DNA of 64,000 nt from CAZMVY01 sp964617875 (GTDB lineage: Bacteria > Planctomycetota > Phycisphaerae > UBA1845 > PWPN01), in contig CAZUAI010000004.1 in the NCBI GenBank assembly GCA_964617875.1, positions 58,469 through 122,468 on the forward strand, read 5' to 3'. Position 1 is the first letter of the stretch; each line of letters begins with the position of its first letter. Positions 55,133-63,008 of the stretch are shown here, piece by piece. Under the pieces are notes generated by a model. That model was not told the DNA's origin, searched no databases, and saw nothing but the letters and a program-made list of their open reading frames with translations. Both the position numbers and the translations under genes were made by a program.

Positions 55133-56073
55133 GCGTGCGAGCGTCCTTGCTGCTGCGGCGTCTCGGCGGTCGTCGGCGCCACGCGCTTCAGATGGAACAG
55201 GTCGTCTGAATGCCGGTTCACGCCCGGCTCGGCCGTCGGGCAGCAGACGATGCCGTGCCGCCGGAGAACGTCGATCACCGCGGGCGAGTAGCAATGCCGC
55301 AGTCCCTCGGGGTACGAGTAGTGGCGGACCGCGATGCCGGCGCGGTCGCGGCACAACTCGATGCTCGTGCGCACCTCCGCCTCAAGCTCATCCGGCGGGA
55401 GGAACGAGAGGATCCGGTGGCGATGCGTGTGGCCGCCGACGGTGAAGAGGTCGTCCGCGTGCAGGTCGGCGACCTGCTGCCAGGTCATCTTGCGGTCGAG
55501 GGGGTCGTCGCTCCGCTGAATCTCCTCCACGCCGCACTGGGCGAAGATGTCGGAGACGATCGTATCGACGTCGATCGCCGGGTCGCGCTTCACGTGAAAG
55601 CGGATGGCGTCGAGCAGGCGGATGCGGTCGGCGGCCGTCGCGAAGTCCTGCGGCCGGTCCGCCCACGGGAGCCGCAAACGGCCGGCGGGGGCGATCTCCA
55701 GGCAATACTCGATGCGATCGACCCAGGACATCGCGTTGTGCTCGATGAAGCCGCTGGTGATGTAGAACGTGGCAGGGAGGTTGAGGTCCTTGAGGATCGG
55801 GGCGGCGATCGAACAGTTGTTTTCAAAGCCGTCGTCGAACGTGATCGCGAACGCCCGCGGCGGAAACGGTTCGCGGGCCTCGTGATGCTGAACGACCTGC
55901 TCCATCGAGACGGCACGGCCGGCGCCGGCCAGTCCTCGCAGGAGGCGGACGAAACCGTCGCGGTCCAGATGCTTCCGCAGGTAGTTGCGGACGGCGTACG
56001 GAGACCGTTCCACGACCCCGTGGAAGAGGAAGATCGTCAGGCCGTCGTCGCTCAGCGTCGCCGCCGGGTTCAT
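55120..56073 (-). CDS. Polysaccharide deacetylase (NodB/CE4 family)
   Basis: A 317-residue cytoplasmic or periplasmic carbohydrate esterase of the NodB fold that removes N-acetyl groups from sugars. The metal and catalytic segments are ITFDDGFENN and GGHTHRHRILS, with SYPEGLRHCYS following. No signal peptide is evident, so it may act on a nucleotide- or lipid-linked intermediate. It starts at 56073 with a 4-base overlap with the formyltransferase gene upstream and overlaps asnB downstream. A free amine made by it could be the site for formyl transfer. Confidence 0.88.
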   Translation of the reverse strand: MNPAATLSDDGLTIFLFHGVVERSPYAVRNYLRKHLDRDGFVRLLRGLAGAGRAVSMEQVVQHHEAREPFPPRAFAITFDDGFENNCSIAAPILKDLNLPATFYITSGFIEHNAMSWVDRIEYCLEIAPAGRLRLPWADRPQDFATAADRIRLLDAIRFHVKRDPAIDVDTIVSDIFAQCGVEEIQRSDDPLDRKMTWQQVADLHADDLFTVGGHTHRHRILSFLPPDELEAEVRTSIELCRDRAGIAVRHYSYPEGLRHCYSPAVIDVLRRHGIVCCPTAEPGVNRHSDDLFHLKRVAPTTAETPQQQGRSHACVA

Positions 56074-56783
56074 GCGAGTTTGCTCGTATAGGACTCAAAC
56101 CGGGTCCGGCAGATCTCCTTGAGTGGCGCGGGCATCGCGGAGTAGTACCGCCCCCGCCGCTGCTGCGGCCGCGAGGGGAGCGGCCTGCCGGCCGCCGCGA
56201 TGTCCATTGCCGCAAGAACGAGACGGACGCACACCTCGGTGTTGCGCCGGCGCAACTCGTGCAGCTTCATGCCCGGCGTGATCGGGACGGCGGCCTGCGA
56301 CACGATCTCGCCGTCGTCGAGGTCCGCGTTCACGCGGTGCAGCGTGGTCACGAGGCGGGCGAAGTCGCCGTGGTAGATCGTCCACAGGTGCGTGTCCAGC
56401 CCGCGGTACTCTTCCGGGTCGCCGCCGTGGAGGTTCAGCATCGCCGGCGGACAGGCGCGGATCACGGCGGGCGAGAGCTTTCCCGTGCCGAAGACCACGA
56501 CCATGTCCGGCCCGAGCGACGTCAGGCGTGCGACGACCTCGGCGGCGTTGGCGGACTCGGTTTCCAGCGTCGGCGCCAGGTCCTGCAGACGCACGTCCGT
56601 GCCGGCGAACCATGCCTGTCGCTCGTATGCGTCGCGCTCGTCCTCGAACGGGTGGTGTGTCTCGAAGGGGAATCGGGGCTGACGGCGTTCGACGACCACG
56701 AGTCCGACGTTCGCGGCCCCGGCCGTCTCGCGGACGAAGAAGGCGTGATGCGGAGTCTCGGTTGTGAGGACGGCGAGCTTCAC
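56070..56783 (-). CDS. Formyltransferase family protein
   Basis: A 237-residue protein of the Fmt/PurN-type formyltransferase fold, which moves a formyl group from 10-formyltetrahydrofolate to an amine. The catalytic Asn-His pair is in AMLNLHGGDPEEYRGLDTHLW, and the later Asp is in VNADLDDGEIVSQ. Similar enzymes formylate amino-sugars such as Qui4N or Fuc4N on nucleotide carriers. The start is GTG 56783, overlapping the neuB stop by four bases with AAGGA upstream; the next ATG would remove the first beta strand. Confidence 0.83.
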   Translation of the reverse strand: MKLAVLTTETPHHAFFVRETAGAANVGLVVVERRQPRFPFETHHPFEDERDAYERQAWFAGTDVRLQDLAPTLETESANAAEVVARLTSLGPDMVVVFGTGKLSPAVIRACPPAMLNLHGGDPEEYRGLDTHLWTIYHGDFARLVTTLHRVNADLDDGEIVSQAAVPITPGMKLHELRRRNTEVCVRLVLAAMDIAAAGRPLPSRPQQRRGRYYSAMPAPLKEICRTRFESYTSKLA

Positions 56784-57805
56784 GTTCCTTGCCGCTCCTC
56801 CAGCATGTCGGGCGTGAGGATCTCGCCGGCCTGTACGGCCCGTCGCAGCGCGCGGCCGATCACCAGGCGCTCGTCGCCCGGGGGCACGCCGCCGCCGGGG
56901 CGGATCCACGTCAGGTCCTCAAAGCGGATCCGGGCCCCCGCGGGCATATCGCGGCGGACGGCCACCGACCGGCGGACGGCCGCGACGTTCGCCTGTTCGC
57001 TCGCCCGCAGTGTCTTTTCGCCGTCGCCGAGCATCGCGACCGCTTCACGCACCCTTCGCACGAGTGCGGCCATTTCGGCCGGGTCGGCCGAGAGCTGGTG
57101 GTCGCGGAAGTCGGAGTAGTGCTTGTCGATTGTGAAGTGCTTCTCGACGATGCGGGCGCCGAGCGCGACGGCGAGCACCGCGGCATCGATCCCGGCCGTG
57201 TGGTCCGAGTATCCCACCGTGCCGCCGAACTCCTGTCGCAACCGGCCGATGGCGGCGAGGTTGGCCTCGGCCGGCGGGACCGGGTAACTCGTGACGCAGT
57301 GCAGAAGGGCCAGTTCCTGCCGGACGCCCGCCTGCTGCCAGACCTGCTCGATCAGGGCCTTCGAGCGGCGAAGCTGCGGCAGATCGGCCAGGCCCGCGGA
57401 GAGCAGGACCGGCTTGCCGAAGCCGGCGACGGTCTCGAGCAGCGGATAGAAGTTGTTGTCGCCGGAGGCGATCTTGAACGCGGGCACGAGGCCGTTGAGG
57501 AACCGCGCGCTCTCCAGGTCGAACGGCGTGGAAAGGAAGATCAGGTTCGCGGCCCGGGCGGCGCCGGCCAGCGCCTCAAAGTCCGCGTACGAGAGTTCGA
57601 ACGACTTCAGACGGCGAAAGCGGGCCTCGTCGCGGCGGCTGACGTAGTGCTCGGTGCGGAAGGTCTGGAACTTGACGGCGTCGGCGCCGGCCTCGGCGGC
57701 GCGGCCGATCATCTCCTCGGCCAGCGCACGGCTCCCCTCGTGGTTGTTGCCGACCTCCGCCACGATGAGAACGTCCCTGTTCAGGTCGCGGTCGGCGATC
57801 TTCAT
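56780..57805 (-). CDS. neuB: Nonulosonic acid synthase (NeuB family)
   Basis: A 341-residue enzyme that condenses a six-carbon N-acyl sugar with phosphoenolpyruvate to make a nine-carbon sugar such as sialic, legionaminic or pseudaminic acid. The barrel has IVAEVGNNHEGS, AVKFQTFRTEHY, LSTPFD, KIASGDNNF, LHCVTSYP, GYSDHT and EKHFTID. The C-terminal SAF (antifreeze-like) domain follows from about 275. The exact product cannot be told: the genes for the usual preceding 2-epimerase are absent. Start and stop overlap the neighbours by four bases each. Confidence 0.92.
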   Translation of the reverse strand: MKIADRDLNRDVLIVAEVGNNHEGSRALAEEMIGRAAEAGADAVKFQTFRTEHYVSRRDEARFRRLKSFELSYADFEALAGAARAANLIFLSTPFDLESARFLNGLVPAFKIASGDNNFYPLLETVAGFGKPVLLSAGLADLPQLRRSKALIEQVWQQAGVRQELALLHCVTSYPVPPAEANLAAIGRLRQEFGGTVGYSDHTAGIDAAVLAVALGARIVEKHFTIDKHYSDFRDHQLSADPAEMAALVRRVREAVAMLGDGEKTLRASEQANVAAVRRSVAVRRDMPAGARIRFEDLTWIRPGGGVPPGDERLVIGRALRRAVQAGEILTPDMLEERQGT

Positions 57806-58563
57806 TCCCCGTACTCCGGCGGATTGTGGTAGTGGAAGACGTACTGCGAGGACTGCAGCCGGAAGCCGAGCCGTTCGTAGCAGCGGACCGAAGCGAGATT
57901 GGCCACCTGCGTACCGACGCGGATCTCGGAGAAGCCGCGGCCTTCGCGCTGGGCGAACGCGATCATGGCCCCGGCGATTCCGCGGCCGCGGTGATCGGGG
58001 TCCACGGCGATGAGGTCGATCATTAGGGTCCCGTCCCGGCCGTGCAACAACAGGCAGAAGCCCGCAATCGCCCCGTCGGCCACGGCGACCGCCATCGCGT
58101 CGCCCCGACGGCCGGTGAACCAGTTGTCCGCCCAGCGGGCCTTGATCTCGTCGGCGATGCGTCCGGGGATTGCCGGGTCCAGGTGGAAGCGCGAGCACAC
58201 GAACGCCCGGCGCGCCAGGCTGACCACGGCGGCGCGATCGTCCGGGCCGGCCGCGCGTACAATCGTGCCGGCCGCCGGCGTCGCGGCCGCCGGATCGATG
58301 GGGCGGGCCAGGACCACGTTCGTGTCGATCAGGCGGAAACGGAGCGACTCGAGCAGGGTTGCGCCGGCGATATCCGTCGTCTTTGCGCGGGCGTAAAGAA
58401 ACACGCGATCGGCCTGCGCCCGCTCGACTTGTCGGCGCGCGGCGAGGTCGCGGGGCGTTGCGGAGGGCGTGACGGATTCGGGGACAGCCACCCGGTACAC
58501 GTCACGGCCGAGGATGCCCGCCAGCCAGGGATCGGGGACGACGACGTTCTGCTCAGCCGACAT
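57802..58563 (-). CDS. WecD-like GNAT sugar N-acetyltransferase
   Basis: A 253-residue protein with a GNAT domain in the second half (IVRAAGPDDRAAVVSLAR..., LIAVDPDHRGRGIAGAM for acetyl-CoA binding, VRCYERLGF). The first half, with TTDIAGATLLESLRFRLIDTNVVL, resembles WecD, which acetylates dTDP-4-amino-4,6-dideoxyhexose. In this cluster it is expected to acylate the amine put in by the DegT aminotransferase, as PseH or SpsD does. It overlaps both neighbours (4 and 11 bases). Confidence 0.85.
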   Translation of the reverse strand: MSAEQNVVVPDPWLAGILGRDVYRVAVPESVTPSATPRDLAARRQVERAQADRVFLYARAKTTDIAGATLLESLRFRLIDTNVVLARPIDPAAATPAAGTIVRAAGPDDRAAVVSLARRAFVCSRFHLDPAIPGRIADEIKARWADNWFTGRRGDAMAVAVADGAIAGFCLLLHGRDGTLMIDLIAVDPDHRGRGIAGAMIAFAQREGRGFSEIRVGTQVANLASVRCYERLGFRLQSSQYVFHYHNPPEYGE

Positions 58564-59632
58564 GCACGTGGTCCGCGTGTTTCGGCTCCCCCGCGGCGGC
58601 CTTCCGCCCGTTCAGACGCTGCCACATCGACTGGTACCAGCGGATGTACTCGACGAAGCCTTTTTCGAGCGGATACTGCGGGTTGTAGCCGATCAGGCTC
58701 CGCGCCTTGGCGACGGACAGCGTGCCGCGCTTCGGCGTCAGCCGGTCGCGCGGCTGGTATCGGATCCGCAGGCCGGGGAAGTGCTCCGCGAGAATCGTGG
58801 CCATCTCGGCGATCGATCGCGATTCGCCGTAGGTCAGGTTCAGGGTCTGGTTGATCGCCGCCTCGCGGGCGAGCGTCAGGACGACGCCGGACACGAGGTC
58901 GTCGATGTAGGTGAAGTCGAGGCGGTCGCCGCCGTCGCCCTGGATCGAGATCTCGAGGCCCTGAAGGGCGTTTTCGATCAGGATCTGGCCGACACGGCGG
59001 CTGACGCACCGCGGGCCGTAGAGCGCCGACGGACGGATGATCGTGTACGGGACGTTGAAGACCTGGTTGTAGGCGATGACCATCCGCTCGCCCGCCAGCT
59101 TCAGCGCGCCGTAGATGCCGATCGGGTCGCAGGGCGTCTCTTCCGTGACGACCTCCGCCGGGAAGTTCCCGTAGATCATGCTGGACGAGAAGTACACGAA
59201 GTGGCGGATGCCCAGGGCCTTCGACCGGGCGTTGTCCAGCGAGTTCTCGAGCGTCCGCAGGCTGTGGTCGAACGTCGCGAGCGGGTCGTGGTTCGACTTG
59301 TCCGCGTGCGCCACCGCCGCCAGATGCACGATCGTGTCCGGCTGGATCCGCGTGAAGGCGCGCGACAGCGCGTGGTAATCCCGCGCGTCCAGCTCGGTCA
59401 GCGGGATGCCGTGCTCCTTCAGCAGGGCGAGCCGGTGTTCGAGGATGCCCAGGTACAACGTCGCGCTCGGCAGGACGTCGAGGTTGTTCCGGAAGTGGTG
59501 GTAGTTGTTGACGGCGAGACTGTCGATCACGAAGACCTCGGCGCCGAGCTGCCGGAGCCGCAGCGCCAGGTTGTGCCCGATGAAGCCGGCCCCGCCCACC
59601 AGGGCGATCCGGCGGTCCGAAAGCTCACTCAT
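58553..59632 (-). CDS. NAD-dependent sugar epimerase/dehydratase
   Basis: A 359-residue extended SDR enzyme on nucleotide sugars. NAD-binding is at VGGAGFIGHNLA, the active site has FSSSMIYG and YGALKLAGE (YxxxK). The substrate segment RPSALYGPRCVSRRVGQILIENAL does not fit a PseB-type or Gmd-type 4,6-dehydratase, so I cannot say whether it is a 4-epimerase, a dehydratase or a reductase. The short C-terminal Lys/Arg-rich tail ends GEPKHADHVHVG. It overlaps the aminotransferase gene by eight bases. Confidence 0.85.
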   Translation of the reverse strand: MSELSDRRIALVGGAGFIGHNLALRLRQLGAEVFVIDSLAVNNYHHFRNNLDVLPSATLYLGILEHRLALLKEHGIPLTELDARDYHALSRAFTRIQPDTIVHLAAVAHADKSNHDPLATFDHSLRTLENSLDNARSKALGIRHFVYFSSSMIYGNFPAEVVTEETPCDPIGIYGALKLAGERMVIAYNQVFNVPYTIIRPSALYGPRCVSRRVGQILIENALQGLEISIQGDGGDRLDFTYIDDLVSGVVLTLAREAAINQTLNLTYGESRSIAEMATILAEHFPGLRIRYQPRDRLTPKRGTLSVAKARSLIGYNPQYPLEKGFVEYIRWYQSMWQRLNGRKAAAGEPKHADHVHVG

Positions 59633-60827
59633 GGTTCCTCGCTTCCCGCAGGGTCTCCTTGAGAGCCGCTACTATGTAGCGGACATCTTCGGACGTTACA
59701 TGAGGCCCAACCGGCAGCGCGATGGAATCGGCGCTGATTCGTGCGGCGACGGGGAAATCCTGCTCGCGACCGCCGTATCTGTGCTGGTAATACGTCAGCG
59801 CGGGGATCGGCCGCGGGTAGTACACGCTGGTCTCGACGCCACGCTGCTTGAGGCGCTCGACGATCGAAAGGCGACGGCCGCTCAGTGCCGGCACGAGAAT
59901 TGCGACCAGACAGTAGCAACTGCTGTCCCGCCAGTCGCAATCGGCCTGGATGACCTCGACCTCGGGCACGGTTTTCAGCATTGCGGCGAGGGTTTGGGCG
60001 TTCTCGCGCCGCCGGGCGAGAAAGCCGGGCAGCCGTTCGAGCTGGACCAGTCCCATCGCCGCCCCGATCTCGTTGAGCCGGTAGTTCAGCCCCAGCCGCA
60101 CGACATCGTACGCGCCGGGGACGTGGCGCTCGCTGACGATGTTCTTGTCGATGCCGAACGCCCGTTGCGTGGCGGCGATGGCGGCGATCTTCGGATCGCG
60201 GGTGACGAGCATTCCGCCTTCGGCCGTCGTGATATGCTTCACCGGGTAGAACGAGAAGCAGCCGACGTCGCCGTGCAGGCCGGCGTGGACGCCGTTGTGG
60301 TACGTGCCCAGGGCGAGGGCGCAGTCCTCCACAACGAAGAGGCCGTGCCTGCGGGCGACCGCCATGAGGCGGTCCATATCGACGGACAGGCCGAGGTAGT
60401 GGACGGGCGAGACGGCCTTCGTCCGCTCGGTGATGCGCGCTTCGACCTGGTCGATGTCGAGGTTGCCGGTGCGAGGCTCGGAATCGACGAAGACGGGCTT
60501 CGCCCCGCAGAGTTCGACGGCGTGGGCGGTCGCGACGTGCGTCTGGGCCGGCACGATCACCTCGTCGCCCGGCCCGATGCCGCGGGCTATGTACGCGAGG
60601 TGCAGGGCGGCCGTGCACGAGTTGACGGCGATGGCGTGGGGCGCGCCGGTGAACCGCGCGAAGGCGGCCTCGAACTCCTTGACGCGCGGCCCGTGCGTGA
60701 GGATCGGCCCGCTGAGGACGTCGAGGACGGCCCGCCGTTCCTCGTCGCCGATCGTCGGCGCGGCGAACGGGATTTGCCGTGCGGGCTGCCGGGGGGTTGC
60801 CTGTGCGTGTGTCAGTGACGCCGTCAT
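59625..60827 (-). CDS. DegT/DnrJ/EryC1-type PLP sugar aminotransferase
   Basis: A 400-residue aminotransferase for keto-sugars on nucleotide carriers. The PLP lysine is K197 in FSFYPVKHITTAEGG, and the Asp that holds the ring nitrogen is in FVVEDCALALG. GLNYRLNEIGAAMGLVQLERL is standard. It puts an amino group (commonly at C-4) on the intermediate, the site for the acetyltransferase. A 20-residue tail at the N-terminus is extra. It starts one base after the end of the oxidoreductase gene. Confidence 0.9.
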   Translation of the reverse strand: MTASLTHAQATPRQPARQIPFAAPTIGDEERRAVLDVLSGPILTHGPRVKEFEAAFARFTGAPHAIAVNSCTAALHLAYIARGIGPGDEVIVPAQTHVATAHAVELCGAKPVFVDSEPRTGNLDIDQVEARITERTKAVSPVHYLGLSVDMDRLMAVARRHGLFVVEDCALALGTYHNGVHAGLHGDVGCFSFYPVKHITTAEGGMLVTRDPKIAAIAATQRAFGIDKNIVSERHVPGAYDVVRLGLNYRLNEIGAAMGLVQLERLPGFLARRRENAQTLAAMLKTVPEVEVIQADCDWRDSSCYCLVAILVPALSGRRLSIVERLKQRGVETSVYYPRPIPALTYYQHRYGGREQDFPVAARISADSIALPVGPHVTSEDVRYIVAALKETLREARNHE

Positions 60828-60828
60828 G

Positions 60829-61833
60829 CTAATTGTACCTCACGGGAACGAATTGGCCCTGTCGTGCCGCCTTTTCGATCGCGAAACAGACCGACATCGT
60901 GCGAAAGACGTCGTCCGCGGTGACCTCGGCCGGGGCGCCGCCGACGATCGACTCGATGAAGCTGTGGATCAGGTCGCCCTTGTGCGTGCCGGGGTAGGCG
61001 GCCGTGATCGCGCGGGGCGGCGTGTCCGGGTCGCGCGACTCAAACAGCAGGCCGCTCTCGCGACCGTTGATGAACGTGGCCTGCGTGCCGTAGAGAACGA
61101 CGTTGTGGAAGTGCGGATGCACGCAGCCGAAGTTGGCCGATACCTTCGCGAGCATGCCGCTGCGGAACCGCAACAGGCCCGCGACGAAGTCATGGTGGCG
61201 GAAGGCCGTGCCGGCGGAGGCGATCCGGTTGCCGCAGGCGGCGACCTCGACGGGCTCGTCGCCCGTGAGCCACAGCAGCAGGTCCACGAGGTGGACGGCC
61301 CCGCCGAGAACGACGGAATAGCCCTCGATCCGGCCGCGCCAGCCGTCGGTGATCTTGTGGAGCCGGCCGTAGTTGTAGTCGCCCTCGGCGTGAAACAGCC
61401 GGCCGAGCCGGCCGCCCCGGACCTGCTCCCGCAGCCAGCGGAACCGCGGGCACATGCGGAGGATCAGGTTGGACGACAGCCGCAGACCCGGCTTCGTCCG
61501 CAGGAGCGACCGCAGCTCGTCCGCCTGTTCCTCGCGGAGACACAGGGGCTTTTCGACGAACACGTGCTTGTCGTGACGGATCGCCGAGGCGACCTGCTCG
61601 TGGTGGCAGTCGTCATACGAGGCGATGGAGACGACGTCGATGCCCGGGTCTTCGAGAATGTCGGCGGCGTGCGGCGTGATCTTCAGGCGGGGGTACTCCC
61701 GGCGGGCGAGCGCGAGCTTGTCTTCGGCGAGGTCGCAGAGGGCGACCACCTCGCAGGCGGGATGGCGTGCGTAGCCTTCGATATGCTGCCGGCCGACCCC
61801 GAGGCCGATGATCCCCGCGCGAAGCCGCGTCAT
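60829..61833 (-). CDS. Gfo/Idh/MocA family oxidoreductase
   Basis: A 334-residue NAD(P)-dependent enzyme. It begins LRAGIIGLGVGRQHIEGYARHP (Rossmann), then VFVEKPLCLREEQADELRSLL with the EKP motif of the family. In sugar clusters such enzymes oxidise C-3 or C-4 of a nucleotide sugar (WbpB-like) before transamination, which fits with the DegT aminotransferase gene one base downstream. The exact substrate is not known. The start overlaps the cytidylyltransferase stop by four bases. Confidence 0.87.
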   Translation of the reverse strand: MTRLRAGIIGLGVGRQHIEGYARHPACEVVALCDLAEDKLALARREYPRLKITPHAADILEDPGIDVVSIASYDDCHHEQVASAIRHDKHVFVEKPLCLREEQADELRSLLRTKPGLRLSSNLILRMCPRFRWLREQVRGGRLGRLFHAEGDYNYGRLHKITDGWRGRIEGYSVVLGGAVHLVDLLLWLTGDEPVEVAACGNRIASAGTAFRHHDFVAGLLRFRSGMLAKVSANFGCVHPHFHNVVLYGTQATFINGRESGLLFESRDPDTPPRAITAAYPGTHKGDLIHSFIESIVGGAPAEVTADDVFRTMSVCFAIEKAARQGQFVPVRYN

Positions 61834-62537
61834 GCACCCGACCCCGCCGGCTCCGCGGCGACTTCGTCGTAGAGTTCCAGCAGTTCGCCCAGCGGGTATT
61901 CCCAGTGCGGCCGCTGCATCCGCGCGACGATGGCGGCAAACGTCTTGAGGTGCCGCGGCTCATCGACGGCCATGTGTACGCCCGTGCAGTCCCGGCCGGA
62001 CGTGAAGTTGAGGATGCGGAAGGCGTCGGCGTTCCGGTAGAAGTACCGCGTCACGTGCTCGCGGTCCTCCGGGTCGCGCATCTGTTCGCAGGCCCGCCGG
62101 AAGGTCTCCGCGTTCACGACCTCGACCGACTGCCCGGACGGGTACGTCCGCGGGAACGTGTTCGTCACGAGGTCGAGTCCGCCGCGCCGGAACAGGTCGA
62201 TGCCGCGATCGACGATGTGCGGATCGAGCAGCGGGCTGTCGGCGTTGACCCGCACGAAGGCATCGCACGGGTACGCCTCTAGCGTCCGCCGGAACCGCTC
62301 GGCGACGTCCTCCAGCGGTCCGCGGAAGCAGGCGACGTTCTGCTTCTCGCAGAACTTCGCAATCGGGTCATCGGCGGCCTCGGTCGAGGTGGCAACAACG
62401 GCCACGCCGGCCCCACGGCAGCGGGCGACCCGTTCGACGACGTACTGCAGGATGGGCTTCCTGGCGACACGCTCCAGGACCTTCCCCGGCAACCGCGAGG
62501 AACCGATCCGGGCCTGAATAATGATGCTGATATCCAT
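61830..62537 (-). CDS. SpsF-like cytidylyltransferase
   Basis: A 235-residue nucleotidyltransferase that activates an acidic sugar with CTP. The nucleotide loop SIIIQARIGSSRLPGKVLERV is the SpsF pattern (spore coat polysaccharide) and not that of sialate NeuA; VRVNADSPLLDPHIVD is also typical. It would make CMP-sugar from the NeuB product. It is the first gene of the cluster on the minus strand; a palindromic repeat lies between it and ugd. The ATG at 62537 begins MDISIIIQAR. Confidence 0.87.
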   Translation of the reverse strand: MDISIIIQARIGSSRLPGKVLERVARKPILQYVVERVARCRGAGVAVVATSTEAADDPIAKFCEKQNVACFRGPLEDVAERFRRTLEAYPCDAFVRVNADSPLLDPHIVDRGIDLFRRGGLDLVTNTFPRTYPSGQSVEVVNAETFRRACEQMRDPEDREHVTRYFYRNADAFRILNFTSGRDCTGVHMAVDEPRHLKTFAAIVARMQRPHWEYPLGELLELYDEVAAEPAGSGA

Positions 62538-62605
62538 GATCGCTGGCGACCCCGAGCAAAGCGCACACCGTCCGGCGCCGTTTCCGGCGACAGGGCCGCG
62601 CCCCC

Positions 62606-62684
62606 TTGTGGTGCAGGCTTCCAGCCTGCCTTGGGGTTCGGCCATTTCGCAGTCGGCTGCAGGCAGGATGCCTGCACCACAACG
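62606..62684. repeat. Palindromic repeat, family B, copy 2
   Basis: It opens TTGTGGTGCAGGC and closes GCCTGCACCACAACG, the same ends as the element at 756-814, with inner palindromes CAGGCTTCCAGCCTG and GCAGGCAGGATGCCTGC. The centre differs between the copies. Confidence 0.8.
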
Positions 62685-62929
62685 AGGCCGGCCGATCCGG
62701 AACGGCACTCACAGATCCGGGCGTCCCCGCCCGGACCCCGTGCGCCCCGCCTGCGCAAGACGAGGGCGCAGATGGATTATCGGCACTTTTCGGAGGTGGG
62801 GTTGAGCCGGGCCCGGGGCCGCCGGACGGCCGATACCGGCGAATGGGTTCCCCGGAACGATCACGACATCATGCCCGCACGGCCGTGTCCAACGAAGGCC
62901 CTGTCGTCCGGCGTAGTTCGAGAGCGGCG

Positions 62930-62958
62930 TTGCGGCACACGGCGCAGCGGGCCATAAT
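62930..62958 (+). promoter_or_regulatory. Putative ugd promoter
   Basis: TTGCGG and CATAAT are separated by 17 bases, and the start codon is 50 bases downstream of the -10 box. Confidence 0.5.
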
Positions 62959-63008
62959 GTCCGTCTGGCGCGGCGAAGGGCGTCGCCACCGGCACGGAGG
63001 CTGATCGC

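Larger units (their letters stand above)
62538..63008. other. Divergent region between the glycan cluster and ugd
   Basis: These 471 bases hold the palindromic repeat at 62606-62684 and the ugd promoter at 62930-62958. I find no promoter that looks convincing for the minus-strand cluster and no other gene. Confidence 0.6.
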
